This document shows, piece by piece, positions 45,731 to 56,204 of a DNA stretch of 64,000 nucleotides. The stretch's first letter is position 1, and every line of letters starts with the position of its first letter. The notes under the pieces are model-generated. The model saw nothing but the letters and a program-made list of their open reading frames with translations, searched no databases and was not told the origin of the DNA. Source of the stretch: Manihot esculenta (Eukaryota; Streptophyta; Magnoliopsida; Malpighiales; Euphorbiaceae). A program made the position numbers and the translations under genes. The stretch covers positions 1,984,001-2,048,000 of the forward strand of contig NC_035167.2 of assembly GCF_001659605.2 (NCBI RefSeq), read 5' to 3'.

Positions 45731-46000
45731 GAAATTGCATAAATATTAGAATAATAAAGATAAAAAATAATGTTAGATCTCACGATCTATGAAAAAACTA
45801 AAACGTCAACCTATCATCAATTAGAACTAAAGAGATTAGCCACACATTACTGTAAAAAATATGAAAAGAAGAGAGAAATTTGATCAAAAGAGATGATGTG
45901 GGCTGCTGCAGTAAAAAATGTATTTAAATAGCGAAATCTAGAGAAATCCCCTTAAATTTTTTCCTAAAGAATTTGATTTGAGTATCTTTTGTAAAACAAC

Positions 46001-46523
46001 TGATGATCTGAGATCCAGAAATAATAGGGTTTTACAGAGGTTTTTTGGAATATTGAAAAACATAGAACTTAGGGGAGGATCATTCTCCTTTTATCTCTTT
46101 TCCTCCTCTGCCAGTGACATACAACGGCCCGGCTATCATTGGGCCACCTGTCTCTGCCATATTGATACGATTGTACGAGGATATCCGGTACCTGTCTCAT
46201 GCGTAACGGCCCCTGATTCCCTTCGTGCGTGTGTGGATGGGTCTACAAGGTTGAAGGTGGGGCCTTCTTCCCGATTCCGGGCTGGGCCGGGAGATAGGAA
46301 TAAGACTGAGCCCAAGGAGGATCAGCCTGAGAAGCAGTGAGGGCTGGGCCGGCCTGAGAGGCAATGAGGACTGGGTCGGCCTGGTTGAGAAATCCATATG
46401 GACCCTGTATCAAGGTTCGAACGGGCTGGACCTGTTTGTATTGGGGTCGTGTGGGCCTCCGAGCGATGGGTCGTGATCGAGAGCTTGGCCCCTGACCGGG
46501 GTGGAGAAATCCAGCGGTCATCA
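46001..46523 (-). repeat. Solo LTR of a Tat-lineage element, with TSD ACAAC
   Basis: Starts TGATGATCTGAGATCC and ends CCAGCGGTCATCA as in element D. Perfect ACAAC duplicates flank it (45996-46000 and 46524-46528). At 523 bp it is longer than the 485-bp LTR of D because of extra GGCCTGAGAGGCAATG-like repeats around 46320-46385. No internal domain remains, so LTR-LTR recombination is likely. Confidence 0.9.
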
Positions 46524-47256
46524 ACAACTCTTTTTGATTTGTTTTCTAAAAAAAACTGATGTTTCCTAATCTTTAGGAGAGAATCACGCGAGATTTGAAC
46601 TGATTTGAGTATTTTAAATGGAAAATTTTTTCCACATCAGATATCCTTCTGCGGGTATTCAGAGGTTTGCCTAAAAACTCAATCAAGTCTGTTCAATAGC
46701 CGCGTATAATCAACTTCTTTTCTTTTTTATTTTTAATCATTTATACTATTTTTTATATTTTTATATATAATTCATAAAATTGTCAAAATAAATAATATTT
46801 ATACTTTGTTTGACTAAATATTTAATTAAAATATATATTCATATTTGACTAAATATTTAATTAAAATATGTATCAAATACATGCATCATTATAATCCAGG
46901 GCTAAAGTATAAGTTAACTTAATTTATATTAATGGATTTGATTCCTTTAATTTTTCATTATGCAAAACACATGACATTATATATCTAAATTTTATAAATA
47001 TATGTATTCTAATGTAAGAAATATCACTACAACCATAACGTTTTGGAATCAAAATTGGTTTGAAACATAATTGTTTCAAACTAGTACACCAATGAACAGA
47101 GGATTTCAATATGGAATCAAACCAAAATCGTCCATGGCTAGGCTTAGGTGTGCATACATTACCCTATATACCATAATTTTTTTCCAATTCGTCATTGGAT
47201 TAAGCTTAAAGAAAAGGAAGTAAGTGAAGATCAAACAAATCAACCCCAAGTAATTT

Positions 47257-47658
47257 TCATACTTGTTGCCAAATTGGCTGACCAAGTAAGGTGTAAGGAT
47301 GCCTTCTCAGCCCTCTAACTTGCATTTTTCCTTGGTCGTTTACAAAAAAGACCACCCCATAATCTCCATCTTCTTCACAGAGCCCATGCACTCTTACAAA
47401 TTCATGCCACTTAGATGGCCGAAGAAATGGTTTGTCATACTCACCAGTCTGACGAACTGCCAGCATAAAATTCCACTTCACTCCTTTTTCATCGAATGCA
47501 GTAAAGTTCCTTTCGTAATATCCTTTCTGAATTGGGAATTGCTCCAAGACGTTAGTCGGAACGATAAGCTGATGATTTTTATCTGTTTTTCCAAGTTGTT
47601 TGCTGAACACTTTCACCCCATTTGGAATATCTCCGATGATCTCCTTGCTATGGCTCAT
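47257..47658 (-). CDS. B3-domain protein, copy 2
   Basis: Single-exon frame of 133 codons from MSHSKEIIGDIPNG. An in-frame ATG 33 codons upstream exists (47757), but the extension is hydrophobic and not conserved in copy 1, so I prefer the shared Met. The B3-like core is KVFSKQLGKTD, LIVPTNVLEQFPIQ, WNFMLAV and KWHEFVRVHGLCEEDGDYGVVFF, and the last of these keeps the canonical 'GDYG' turn better than copy 1. Ends TLLGQPIWQQV. Probably a small nuclear DNA-binding protein of REM/B3 type; function unknown. The 26 differences from copy 1 are mostly conservative and neither copy has a stop, which suggests both were under constraint. Confidence 0.78.
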   Translation of the reverse strand: MSHSKEIIGDIPNGVKVFSKQLGKTDKNHQLIVPTNVLEQFPIQKGYYERNFTAFDEKGVKWNFMLAVRQTGEYDKPFLRPSKWHEFVRVHGLCEEDGDYGVVFFVNDQGKMQVRGLRRHPYTLLGQPIWQQV

Positions 47659-47859
47659 CTCTGTGTGCTTCTCAGGCTTGCTGAGTTGAGCTTCACTCTC
47701 AAACAGGACAGTGCACACTTGAATAAAAGACAAGAAGAAGGTAATGGGTATGCACAAATGGCTGCACTTTGCATTTATATTTATATTGGGATTATGGATC
47801 CTTAATTAAAGATTACCTTTTTTCTCAGTGGAACATATTATATAATTTAGTTTTCAAAA

Positions 47860-48005
47860 CGTCGGTTGATTGGCGTCGTGACTGAGGTGTTCTTAACTTT
47901 CTCCCTCATTTCAAAATTCACATGCAGTAGCCGTCTAGTCATTGCATGGGGGCCCATGAGTGTGGCAAACAGTGACTAATAGCATCAGCTTTCTAGGACG
48001 ACAAA
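47860..48005 (-). promoter_or_regulatory. Conserved upstream block of B3 gene 2
   Basis: GTCGGTTGATTGGCG, TTTCTCCCTCATTTCAAAAT, CACATGCAGTAGCCGTCTAG, GCCCATGAGTGTGGCAAAC and TAGCATCAGCTTTCTAGGAC. The first two thirds match 24798-24912; the whole also resembles the orphan block 23470-23605. Confidence 0.5.
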
Positions 48006-49583
48006 ACTGAATCGCCCGCCAGCACGAGCTGGCAATTTTTACCCATTTGTGGTTTATTTGGGATTGCTTGAAATTGGTAATCCCTCCACCAATATTTTAG
48101 GATTTAAATAATAATATTTTAATAATAATTATAAAACTATTACTTTAATAGCAGAAAATATTTTAAAATTATTATAAAAATATTATTTTTTGAATATTGA
48201 ATGATTTATAAAAATAAAAATGTTATTATTGCATGGTGTTAGGGTTTTGAATAGAACACTTTAGTCAAAGGATGTTGGGATATTAGTGGTATATACATGT
48301 TGGGTTATTCCCTGGAAAATATGTATATGCATTGATTAGTTTATGTCTGTTTCTTTCTTTTTGATAAGATTCTTTTCTTTTATTTTATCTTATCTTTATG
48401 TGTTGGACACGTCAGCTAAATCCTTAGATGCTTCTGTTGTCATGTATGAACACATCGGCGCCGCCTTGCTCTTACTTCAATCTTTCTATTCTTTTCTTCT
48501 TACCTTAGATTTTGCTGATTGATATCATAAAGTATCATTTTTCCAATTGATCTTTTTTGTCAAAGATAAACTATAAAAATGAAATGCTGACATCAAATCA
48601 TTTCACAGGAAAAGCTTAACTATTGCCAGATGCAATATTTATATTTAATAGTAATAAAATATTTATATTTAAAGAATAAAATATATATTTAAAAATTATT
48701 TAATTTAACTTATAAGTTGATCAAATCAGATCTTAGTTTAAAATTATTAATGACTGAAGATATCAGTTTGATTTGAATTAAATTTTATTATATTTTAATT
48801 AGATTATTTAATAAGATACTTTTTAACGCTAATATCAAACAGATTATTTACAGGAAATTTTTCTACCATTATTTTTTTATATTACAGTTTTTTAAATTAA
48901 ATTTAAAATAAAATTATAAAAAAGAACTATAGATTTAAGTTTTAAACTAGTTTCTAGATTAAAATATAGACATAAATGTAAATAAAAAATATTAAAGATA
49001 GCCTAGGCATGGAAAAGCAAGCAGTACTGGACGATGATCCAACAGCACCGCCATCACCGCTACCGAGTGGCCCGTAGACGCCGGGAAAACCGTCGTAGGG
49101 ACGTCTTCAACTGAAGCCTCATTAAAAACAACAACAGAATCAAAGAGATTCTCTCTCAATCCGGTCGTCCACTAAAAGATAAGAGGGAGAAAACGTGCCA
49201 TGGCAGAACCAAGCAAAACGAATATTTTCATCTCTGCTCAAAATCTCTCTAAAAATTAGAAAGAGCAAGAAAAGTTAGCAGCTAGCCTGGTTAGTAAGCA
49301 AGATTCAATTTTTCCCCCCCAAGAGCTCAGTTGTTAAATAATTGATATATGTGTATGTAAAGAAAAAATCAGGTTATTTTGTGAGCATCCAAAAGGTTGG
49401 AATTTATAATAAAGAATATTGTTTTTAAGAAAGTATAGTCCACCAATTTCAAGAATTAATCGACTAGAGCACCAATTTCAAAAACTCATTGTATACAATT
49501 AAGAAACCCTAATTAAACTTCTTAGTGTATGGACAAATAGAAAGCATGCAATGAAGCACAGCCCAATCTGATATAATTAGATT
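48006..49583. other. Intergenic DNA upstream of B3 gene 2
   Basis: Mostly AT-rich. 48265-48380 matches 26130-26230 (duplicated upstream DNA). A distinctly GC-richer island at about 49020-49135 reads open on the minus strand (EASVEDVPTTVFPASTGHSV) and might be an exon fragment or an untranslated leader; I do not recognise it. The rest shows no gene. Confidence 0.5.
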
Positions 49584-50068
49584 TGATGATCTGAGATCCA
49601 ATAGAATAGGGTTTTACAAGGGTTTTTGTATCAAAGAATAAAGCTTCCACTTTCTGAGGAGGAGACTCCCTTTTATCCATTTCGTCTTGCTTGCTAGTAA
49701 CGTGTAAAGGCTTCTCCAGGATTGGGTCACGCGTCCCTGCCATACAGATTCGGGCGTACGAGGGTATCAAGCGCCTGCCCCATGCGTAACGGCCTCTGAT
49801 TCTCCTTGTGCGTACGTTCGAGCGGATCTGCTAGGCTGTCTGGCGAGTATCATTCTGGATCCTGGGTTGGGCCGAGAGTTGGGCTAGAGAGGAAAGGGCC
49901 TGTGATCGCGGACTGGGTCGATTTAAACGAGGAAGCTTGGTCGAGCCCGTCCTTGAAGGTTGGATGGGCTGGGCCTGCTTTGAGTACCAAGTAGGTGGGC
50001 CTTTACTTTGTGGGCTTTAGGTTGTGGCCGAGACTCTAGACTGGGGTGAAGAAATCCAGCGGTCATCA
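49584..50068 (-). repeat. 3' LTR of element D
   Basis: 485 bp, ending CAGCGGTCATCA at 50068. The adjoining ATTGCCCCTTCACCTTCTCG (50069-50088) is the polypurine tract read from the other strand. Confidence 0.93.
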
Positions 50069-50088
50069 ATTGCCCCTTCACCTTCTCG
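50069..50088 (-). other. Polypurine tract of element D
   Basis: Reads GAGAAGGTGAAGGGGCAAT on the minus strand, next to the 3' LTR. A near-copy (GAGAAGGTAAAGGGGCAAA) sits at about 52134-52153 beside an internal LTR relic. Confidence 0.8.
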
Positions 50089-50428
50089 ATAGTTATTGCT
50101 CCAACTGCCGAGGGGGTGAATACCGAGAACCATTATGACCGCGCCTGCTCGTGTTCAGATGCCTTCATAATACCCTTTCATCTTTTTGTCATTCCTCATT
50201 TCTCGAATCCTATTTGCCTCTTTCCTTTTCTAGCCTTTCCTTACCTCTTAGATACTCTGCTCTTCTTTACTTCCTTATCATTATCGCCTGGACGCGCTTC
50301 TTTTTCCTTTTCCATGAATATCTTTTAAAGGTCCTGACATTGTGGGCTTAGAGTCTAGAGTTACTTTGCGCTAAGACTTCAGATTTTGAGTATATATCAG
50401 TGTTGACTCTTCTTCACTTCTTGGCCCT

Positions 50429-51300
50429 TTGTCGGAGAAAAAGAGTCCTTTCTTCCAGCGAGATTCTCCTGTTTTTTCCGCAAAGGATGTATTTGACGCC
50501 TTCTTCAAACGGATTAAGGTGAGTCCGGGGCTTCATTGCCTTGCTGCCCCAGGGGTTTGCTTTAATCTTGCTTTCATTATTTTGACAAAAGATTATCCTG
50601 ACTTGTCTCTGTTCGGAACTTTTTGCAGTACCTGAGATAAAGATGGATCAGTTCAAACCTCTTGAAAATCTGATATTACCTCGAGGGAGTCGGAAGGTTG
50701 CTTCTGAGGTCCTTCTAGCAGGGCGGTTGATGGGTGGAGTCATTTGGCCAGTCGTTGAAACTGTTTTACCTAGATCGTCTGGCTGGCCTCCTCCTTTGGT
50801 TGTTGTTCGGGCTCTAAAGAGGCTATGGGTTGCTGGGAGATCTGTTTTGACTTTATCTTTCTTCGAGAAGGAAATTTCCCCGATGTCCATGTTGTCTGCT
50901 TTTGATATAAATGGAAGTGGAGAAAATGATCAATTTATTACCCCCTTTGGTGTGAAGTACTCGTATTATGAAAGGCTGAGATCTGCTGCACTCAGTCAAG
51001 CTTCCGACGATGCCTTCGAATATATGCTCTGTGATCTTCTTGAAGCCGTAACTCGAAGACTTATGTTTTTCATGCGTGACATACGAACAACATATAATAT
51101 CTGAGCTTGTTCGAATGTATCGTGCATCACATTTGGGCAACCGAATGTTTGTCCATAGGGGAACAGTGAGAAATGCTTATGGGAATCAACTTGTTCAGTT
51201 CTCCTATAATAACGAAACAGGGTTCGGCCGACCTACTGAGCTCGTTTCCCGTATTCAAGAGTTCCTCTGTATCGAAAACTAGGATAATGATAGGCGATAG
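50429..51300 (+). pseudogene. Decayed, internally deleted copy of the antisense gene
   Basis: Plus-strand cassette between the 3' LTR and the LTR relic. A 3' splice site and exon start near 50628 (TTTTGCAG then CCTGAGATAAAGATGGATCA) parallels the exon-2 start of the intact gene (TTTTGCAG then TCTGAGGTTAAAATGGATGA). The end (about 51298-51410, GATAGTGATGTAAACGCAGA...TGTAACGCGCTGTAATGAAAC) parallels the last exon and 3' flank of the intact gene (55360-55470). The Transposase_28 part is missing and most of the coiled coil is replaced or unrecognisable. The open frame 50643-51104 (MDQFKPLENLILPRGSRKVA...) and the short frames around it cannot be joined in phase with the preceding exon. I read this as a broken relative. 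Confidence 0.55.
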
Positions 51301-51514
51301 TGATGTAAACGCAGACGATGTATCTGGTCATGTAAATCCTCTAAGGATAGCTTTTTGTTCTGTAATGTGGGTATTTGTAACGCGCTGTAATGAAACTTTT
51401 CTTTTAATGAAATTCTTGTTTTTCATTCATACTTGAGCTGTTCTTCCTTTGTCATGGGTGAAGTACTGAGACTGCTTTCTTCGTAGTTTTATCCAACTAA
51501 ATTTTGTTTTGCTT

Positions 51515-51790
51515 TTCCCGAGCTGGGCTGACCATATTCGTGAGCTCTTGCTTTTAATCGATGAGCTGAGCTCCGGACTCACTTAGCCAACTGAGCTTTC
51601 GGTTAACTTTTTCCGAACTAGAGTATCCGACCTGGGAGCTCTGTCCTTACTCGATGAATTGAGCTTTGAGTCTCCTTAGCCAACCGAGCTCTCAAGTTAT
51701 GTTTCCCGGGTTGGACTAATCGACCTGTGAGCTTTGTCTTTTATTCATGAGTTGGACTCTGAGCCCTCAGCTCTGTACAATTCCGGAGTG
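51515..51790 (+). repeat. Degenerate ~94-bp tandem repeats
   Basis: Three diverged units built on GAGCT...TTCGTGAGCTC...ACTCACTTAGCCAACTGAGC...TTCCGAAC, starting near 51520, 51617 and 51711. They lie downstream of the decayed antisense cassette, in a position comparable to the 73-bp array downstream of the intact cassette. Confidence 0.55.
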
Positions 51791-51984
51791 CCCTCATCGC
51801 TTCTTTCCGACCTCATAGCCTTTGTTTAATAACGATAAGTCAAATTTATAACTTTTTAAGTGGTGGGCAGGTCTGACCTTTACCGTGCTCCTATCTGCTT
51901 GTATTCTTGAGCCTTTTCATGACTTGCCCCTCTATTTCCTCGGTATTTACCATAGGGGTGGTGAAGTGGTAAATTTTTGTAAGT

Positions 51985-52153
51985 TAAGTTGTACTGACTG
52001 GGAAATCCAGGTAGAGCCCTGTCTTTAAGGTTCGGACGAGTTGGGCTTGTATTATGTAAACGGCGAATGGGCTTTTGAATGATGGGCTGTCATCGTGGAC
52101 CTGGCTCTTGGGGATAAGCCCAGCGATCATCTTTTTGCCCCTTTACCTTCTCG
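51985..52153 (-). repeat. Internal relic of an LTR end plus polypurine tract
   Basis: GGAAATCCAGGTAGAGCCCT, TTAAGGTTCGGACGAGTTGG, GCGAATGGGCTTTTGAATGA and an end AGCCCAGCGATCATC resemble the last ~140 bp (plus coordinates) of the Tat LTRs, especially 46385-46523. The following TTTTTGCCCCTTTACCTTCTCG is a second polypurine tract, and further similarity to the sequence beyond 50068 continues to about 52240. Thus an old 3' LTR boundary is preserved inside element D. Confidence 0.7.
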
Positions 52154-52378
52154 CCGGTTATTATCTAACCGTTGAGAGGGGAAACTTCGAGAGTAATTAA
52201 TGATCGCACCGTTCCAAGACAAAACTGTTCAGATCAACGTTCCGTCTCATTATTGCCTTTCATTTCAACTTCTTTCTGTCTTCTGAAGAAACTAGCTCTC
52301 TTCTGCTGTCTGTTGTCCTGCTACTCCTCCTGCTTTTTTCACCCTATTGCATTTTCAGGTACGCTTTTTTGTTCTTCC

Positions 52379-55300
52379 ATGGAAGGTCCAAAGCTCCCCG
52401 ATGTCGTTAATCTTAGGTCGCATATTACTTCTTCCAACATAATTAAGCACATTTCCCAGAGGCTCTTAGATACTCCTCTGTATCTTATTCGAGCGCCTTT
52501 TCAAAACGAAAGGATAGTCCTTCCTAACCCTCCTCCTCCTGGTTTGACGGATCCCCAAAGGGGTTGCTGTATAGTGTTCTTTCTCAAACAGAGGGATTTT
52601 GGTCTACCGTTTCCTTTTACCCCTTTCTTTATTGAGGTTTTCGAGTACTTCGGGGTAACCCCTCGAATGTTATCCCCAAATTCGATTTTGTTTCTGTCCT
52701 GTTTTGAGTCTATCTGCCTAAGTTGGGGTTTTACCCCCACAGCGTGTCTGTTTGTCACTTTTTTCCGTCTGGTTAGGGCGGTTCAGAATTTTTATTACTT
52801 TTTACCCCGTAGTGGGTTGTCTCTTTTCACGGGCTACAAGGATTCCATAAAGGGATGGGTAGAGAATTTCCTTGTGGCGGAGTTGAAATTAGAGTCCGCC
52901 CGATCGTGGGAGGTGGATCTAAGTTGGGAGGAGGTCCATCCGGGTTGCAACGAGCTGCCCCAATTGAGCCTTATTGAGCAGGTGGGGTTGCTTCGACTGA
53001 CTTCCGTTGAAAGGAAGTATGACGTCGAGAAGTGTATGTTCGTGTCCAATCTTAGGGATATCCGGGACACGGGTATATTGCTTTGTCTAGTGATTCTGTT
53101 TCTTCTTTGCTCATGATATCAGAAAGTATGCTGACTCTTTATAATTTCGTGTTTTTTGCAGCTTCTGAGGTTAAAATGGATGAAATCAGGTTCCCCAAGA
53201 ACTTTGTCCTGTCTTGGGATAATATGCACGCCGTTTTCGACGCTTTTTCGGCTGGGCGTTTGGTGTCTGAGGCTGCGGCGAAGGTGGTTCAAGCTGTTTC
53301 CTCCAAAAAGGTTAGCCGACCTCTTGCCAAAGCTTCTTCTCGAGCTTCTAAACCAAGCTCTCGCGGCACCAAATCATGTCGGCCATCTAGCCGTGGTGGA
53401 TCGAGCTCAACTCTTAAGCCCGCTGAAGGGTCTAAATCTACTCCAGCTTCCTCGGAGGGCGCGAGGGAAACCTCCCTAGCCATTGTGGAGCAGACCCAAG
53501 TCGTTGAGCAAGTGGAGTCGGGTCTTGTCCATTCTCCTGAAGGGGTGTCAGGGGGAAAATCTAAGTCCCCCGTTACTGAAGACAAGGAGGCCTTTGGGAT
53601 AGGGATGGAGATCATCCTCATAGAGGACCAAATCCCAGATGTTCCTACCCAAGATGCCCCCGCCTCTGTGGGGACTGGACCTGAGGGGTCTGAAGGCATT
53701 CCACTAAAGACCGGGGATAAGCGCCCAGCCCCTTCTGGAACATCTTCCCCATCTCCTGCTCGGAAGAGATCCAGGGCCGCCACAGGGTCTTCTCCAGCTC
53801 TTCCTCCCATTGGGAAGGAGAAAGGTGTTCCTGCTGTGCCTTTGTTGTCTTCTTCTGACAACGCTCTAAACGCGTCGGACATTACCTCTGAATCTCCGAC
53901 CAGTGCTGTTGCCGAACTTCTTAGAGAGCGAATGTTCGGCGGAATTTCCGAGGCCTCAGATCCGCGTCTTCTTGCCCTGACTAGTCTCTTAGCCAGTTCT
54001 ACCAAGGAACAAGCGTCCTTTCGGTCTCGCTCTCGTGAGGAGCTCGGATCGACGATTAGGGAGATGCTTCTGATGGTAAATTACTTTTCCACTTCTCTTT
54101 TAATTTGCTTCATTTCTTTTTCTTGACGATTGTTATTCCGTACTAGGTGACGGGCCTCTTTATGGAGGTGGATGTTCGTGATCGCTCCTTTCGGGAGTCT
54201 GTAGACCGTCAGATTGAAGAGGCACGTCTGGATGAAAATCTATCTGCAACTAGTGACGCCAGGGGTAACCTTGCAGCAGCTCGGGAGCATACCCAGTCCC
54301 TCCAGGTAGAGTTGCACTCTGCGCTGGAGGTCATTAAAAAGGCTGAGGAGAAGGCAGCTGAGACAGCAGAGCACACCAAGTCTTTAGAAGCAGAGCTGTC
54401 TCATACTCGCAAGGTTCTCAAGGAGTCTGATGAGAGAGCAGCTGCCGTGGAGGCTCATTGTGCAGAAGTCTTAAAGCAGTTGTCCTCTATGACGGAGGCC
54501 CTTCGAGAGAGAGATGAGGCTGTGAGCCAGAGAACTGAGGTCCAGCGTCAATATGAGGCCTTAAAGGCTGATTCTGAAGGACTGCAGGTTCACCTGAAAG
54601 AGGTGAAAACTCAGAAGGAAAGGGCCCTAGCTCGGGTGGAGGTCCTTGAGCGGGAGTTGAGTACGAGCTCTGATCGTATCCGAGACCTGGCTTCGTCGGC
54701 TGAAGAGTTCAACCTTCGGCACCAACAGCTCAACCATGAAGTCAGGACCTTGGAACGTAAGTGTTCAGCCCTGCTCAAGGTAGTAAAACATGTTGAAGGC
54801 AGGGCTCAGCTAGAGCGTGAGCAATGTATAGCGGAGTATCAGGAGTCTGATGAACTGAAGAGGAAGATCGAGCAGGCCTGTGAGGTTCACCTTCAGGACT
54901 ACAAAGATTCTTCTGAATTGAAAGCGTTTGTAGCTGAGGCTTGTGAAGCACATCTTGATGAATATAAAGCTTCCGCTGAGATGGGGTCGGCTATTTTTAA
55001 GAAAGCCTTCCGTATGTACATAACCGGTTACAATCGTGGTTTAAGGGAAGGTAGACACGCTCCTGATATTCCTTTGGAAAAGCTTTGTAAGCCCGAATTG
55101 GACTCGGATGGCGAGCCGGTGTTATATGGGGAAGATGATTTCCCTATGCCCAGAGGGGATTGTCGCATCGTAGGCCGGCCATCTGCGTCTTTTTCAGAAG
55201 AATCCGAGCCAGAGGGGGAGGACGAGGAAGTTCTTGGGTCAGAGGGAGATGACCCTAATTCTGAGAAGGAGGACCCCCACCTAGGGTCAGAGATTGCCCC

Positions 55301-55445
55301 CGTTGTTAATGTTGAGAGGCCTGATCTAAAGGAGGTCGTGCTTCCTCAAGATGTAGTTGTAAATACAGATAGTGTAGGCGAGGATGTTCTCACAGATGTG
55401 AGTCCTTTAAGGACTATTTTTCCTTCTACTTCGTCCGAAAAATAA
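52379..55445 (+). CDS. Intact three-exon antisense gene of element D (Transposase_28-type protein)
   Basis: Plus-strand gene antisense to gag-pol. Exons 52379-53072, 53162-54075 and 54147-55445 join in phase to 968 codons; introns are GT-AG (89 and 71 bp, acceptors TTTTTTGCAG and CCGTACTAG). The start is MEGPKLPDVV; an in-frame ATG upstream at 52172 lies in leader-like DNA. Residues ~50-170 (LPFPFTPFFIEVFEYFGVTP, LSPNSILFLSCFESICLSWG) match the 'putative gypsy type transposon' (Transposase_28) family found as extra antisense ORFs in Tat elements. Residues ~260-530 are Ser/Pro/Ala-rich with a basic PARKRSRA patch (possible nuclear signal). Residues ~550-800 form a long coiled coil (AEEKAAETAEHTKSLEAELS), and the tail is acidic. 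Function unknown. No stop or splice defect is visible although pol of the same element is ruined. Confidence 0.78.
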
Positions 55446-56204
55446 ATTGTAACAGCTATTTTAATGAAACTTTGATTCCTTTTTCCTTGAACTATTCTTG
55501 TTCTTCACATTTATCTCTGCTTTTTATACTTGTAATATTTACACTACGTATTCTCATTCATAAGCTTTTTCCCCACTAAATCAGTCTTAAGTTGTGAGCT
55601 CAGTTCTTAGCTAATTGTCTGAGAGATCAAGTCTCATATCTTTTAATAGCGACTAAAATGTTTGTTTTTCTGTTTTTAACCCTTTCTTCTTGGTTGTGAC
55701 TTCGGATGTCTGTTCCAGACAAACTGATTTGGGCTTTGAGTATAGCCGTTTTACCTTCATTTATCTTCCTGCTGGTTTCTTCGTTTATGAGCCTTTTTAT
55801 AGAGGGAGCTCGGCTTTTCGCTCGGCCTTTATACTTCGAACGTTAGGGTACAGGACCATCCGAATTGGGAGCTCGGCCTTTTCTTCTTACCCAGGTTTTA
55901 AGTATTAGCAGTCATTTCGAGGTCGACGTTTTTTAGCTGTTATGCCCCGAACCTCTTCAAGAGGTCGGAACCTCTTTGGGAGGTCGGAATATGATTTTTG
56001 CTTGATATCCTTGAGTCCTTCTTTTTTGTGAAGTTGGAACAGTATTTTTATAAGTTGTCCCTGCATATGATATGAGAAGTTTTTACTTCGGGAGGTTTTT
56101 GGGACCTTCACCGACCGTTCTTATTTTGTTTTTCCGGGAGTTCTTAGGGGATCCCGGTCTTCATGCTCTGGGAGGTCCTTTAAGGTCCTCACCGGCCATT
56201 TTTA

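Larger units (their letters stand above)
45060..46690 (-). repeat. Athila-type LTR, interrupted by a solo Tat LTR
   Basis: It starts near 45060 on the promoter-distal side of the gag leader and shares about 380 bp with 29085-29476. It includes the trinucleotide run at 45685-45730 and resumes after the solo LTR at 46524 with ACAACTCTTTTTG. The outer boundary near 46690 is a guess from where the sequence turns AT-rich again. It is the expected 5' LTR for the minus-strand gag at 44085-44707. Confidence 0.55.

Noticed and set aside
47257..47757. N-terminal extension of B3 gene 2 from an upstream ATG, possibly a signal peptide
   Set aside because: The extension is hydrophobic but absent from the paralogue, where the same region has stops; the shared Met at 47658 is the better start.
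53289..54005. 238-codon minus-strand frame opposite exon 2 of the antisense gene
   Set aside because: A shadow of a Ser/Pro-rich coding exon; the plus-strand frame has splice sites, phase and a family match.
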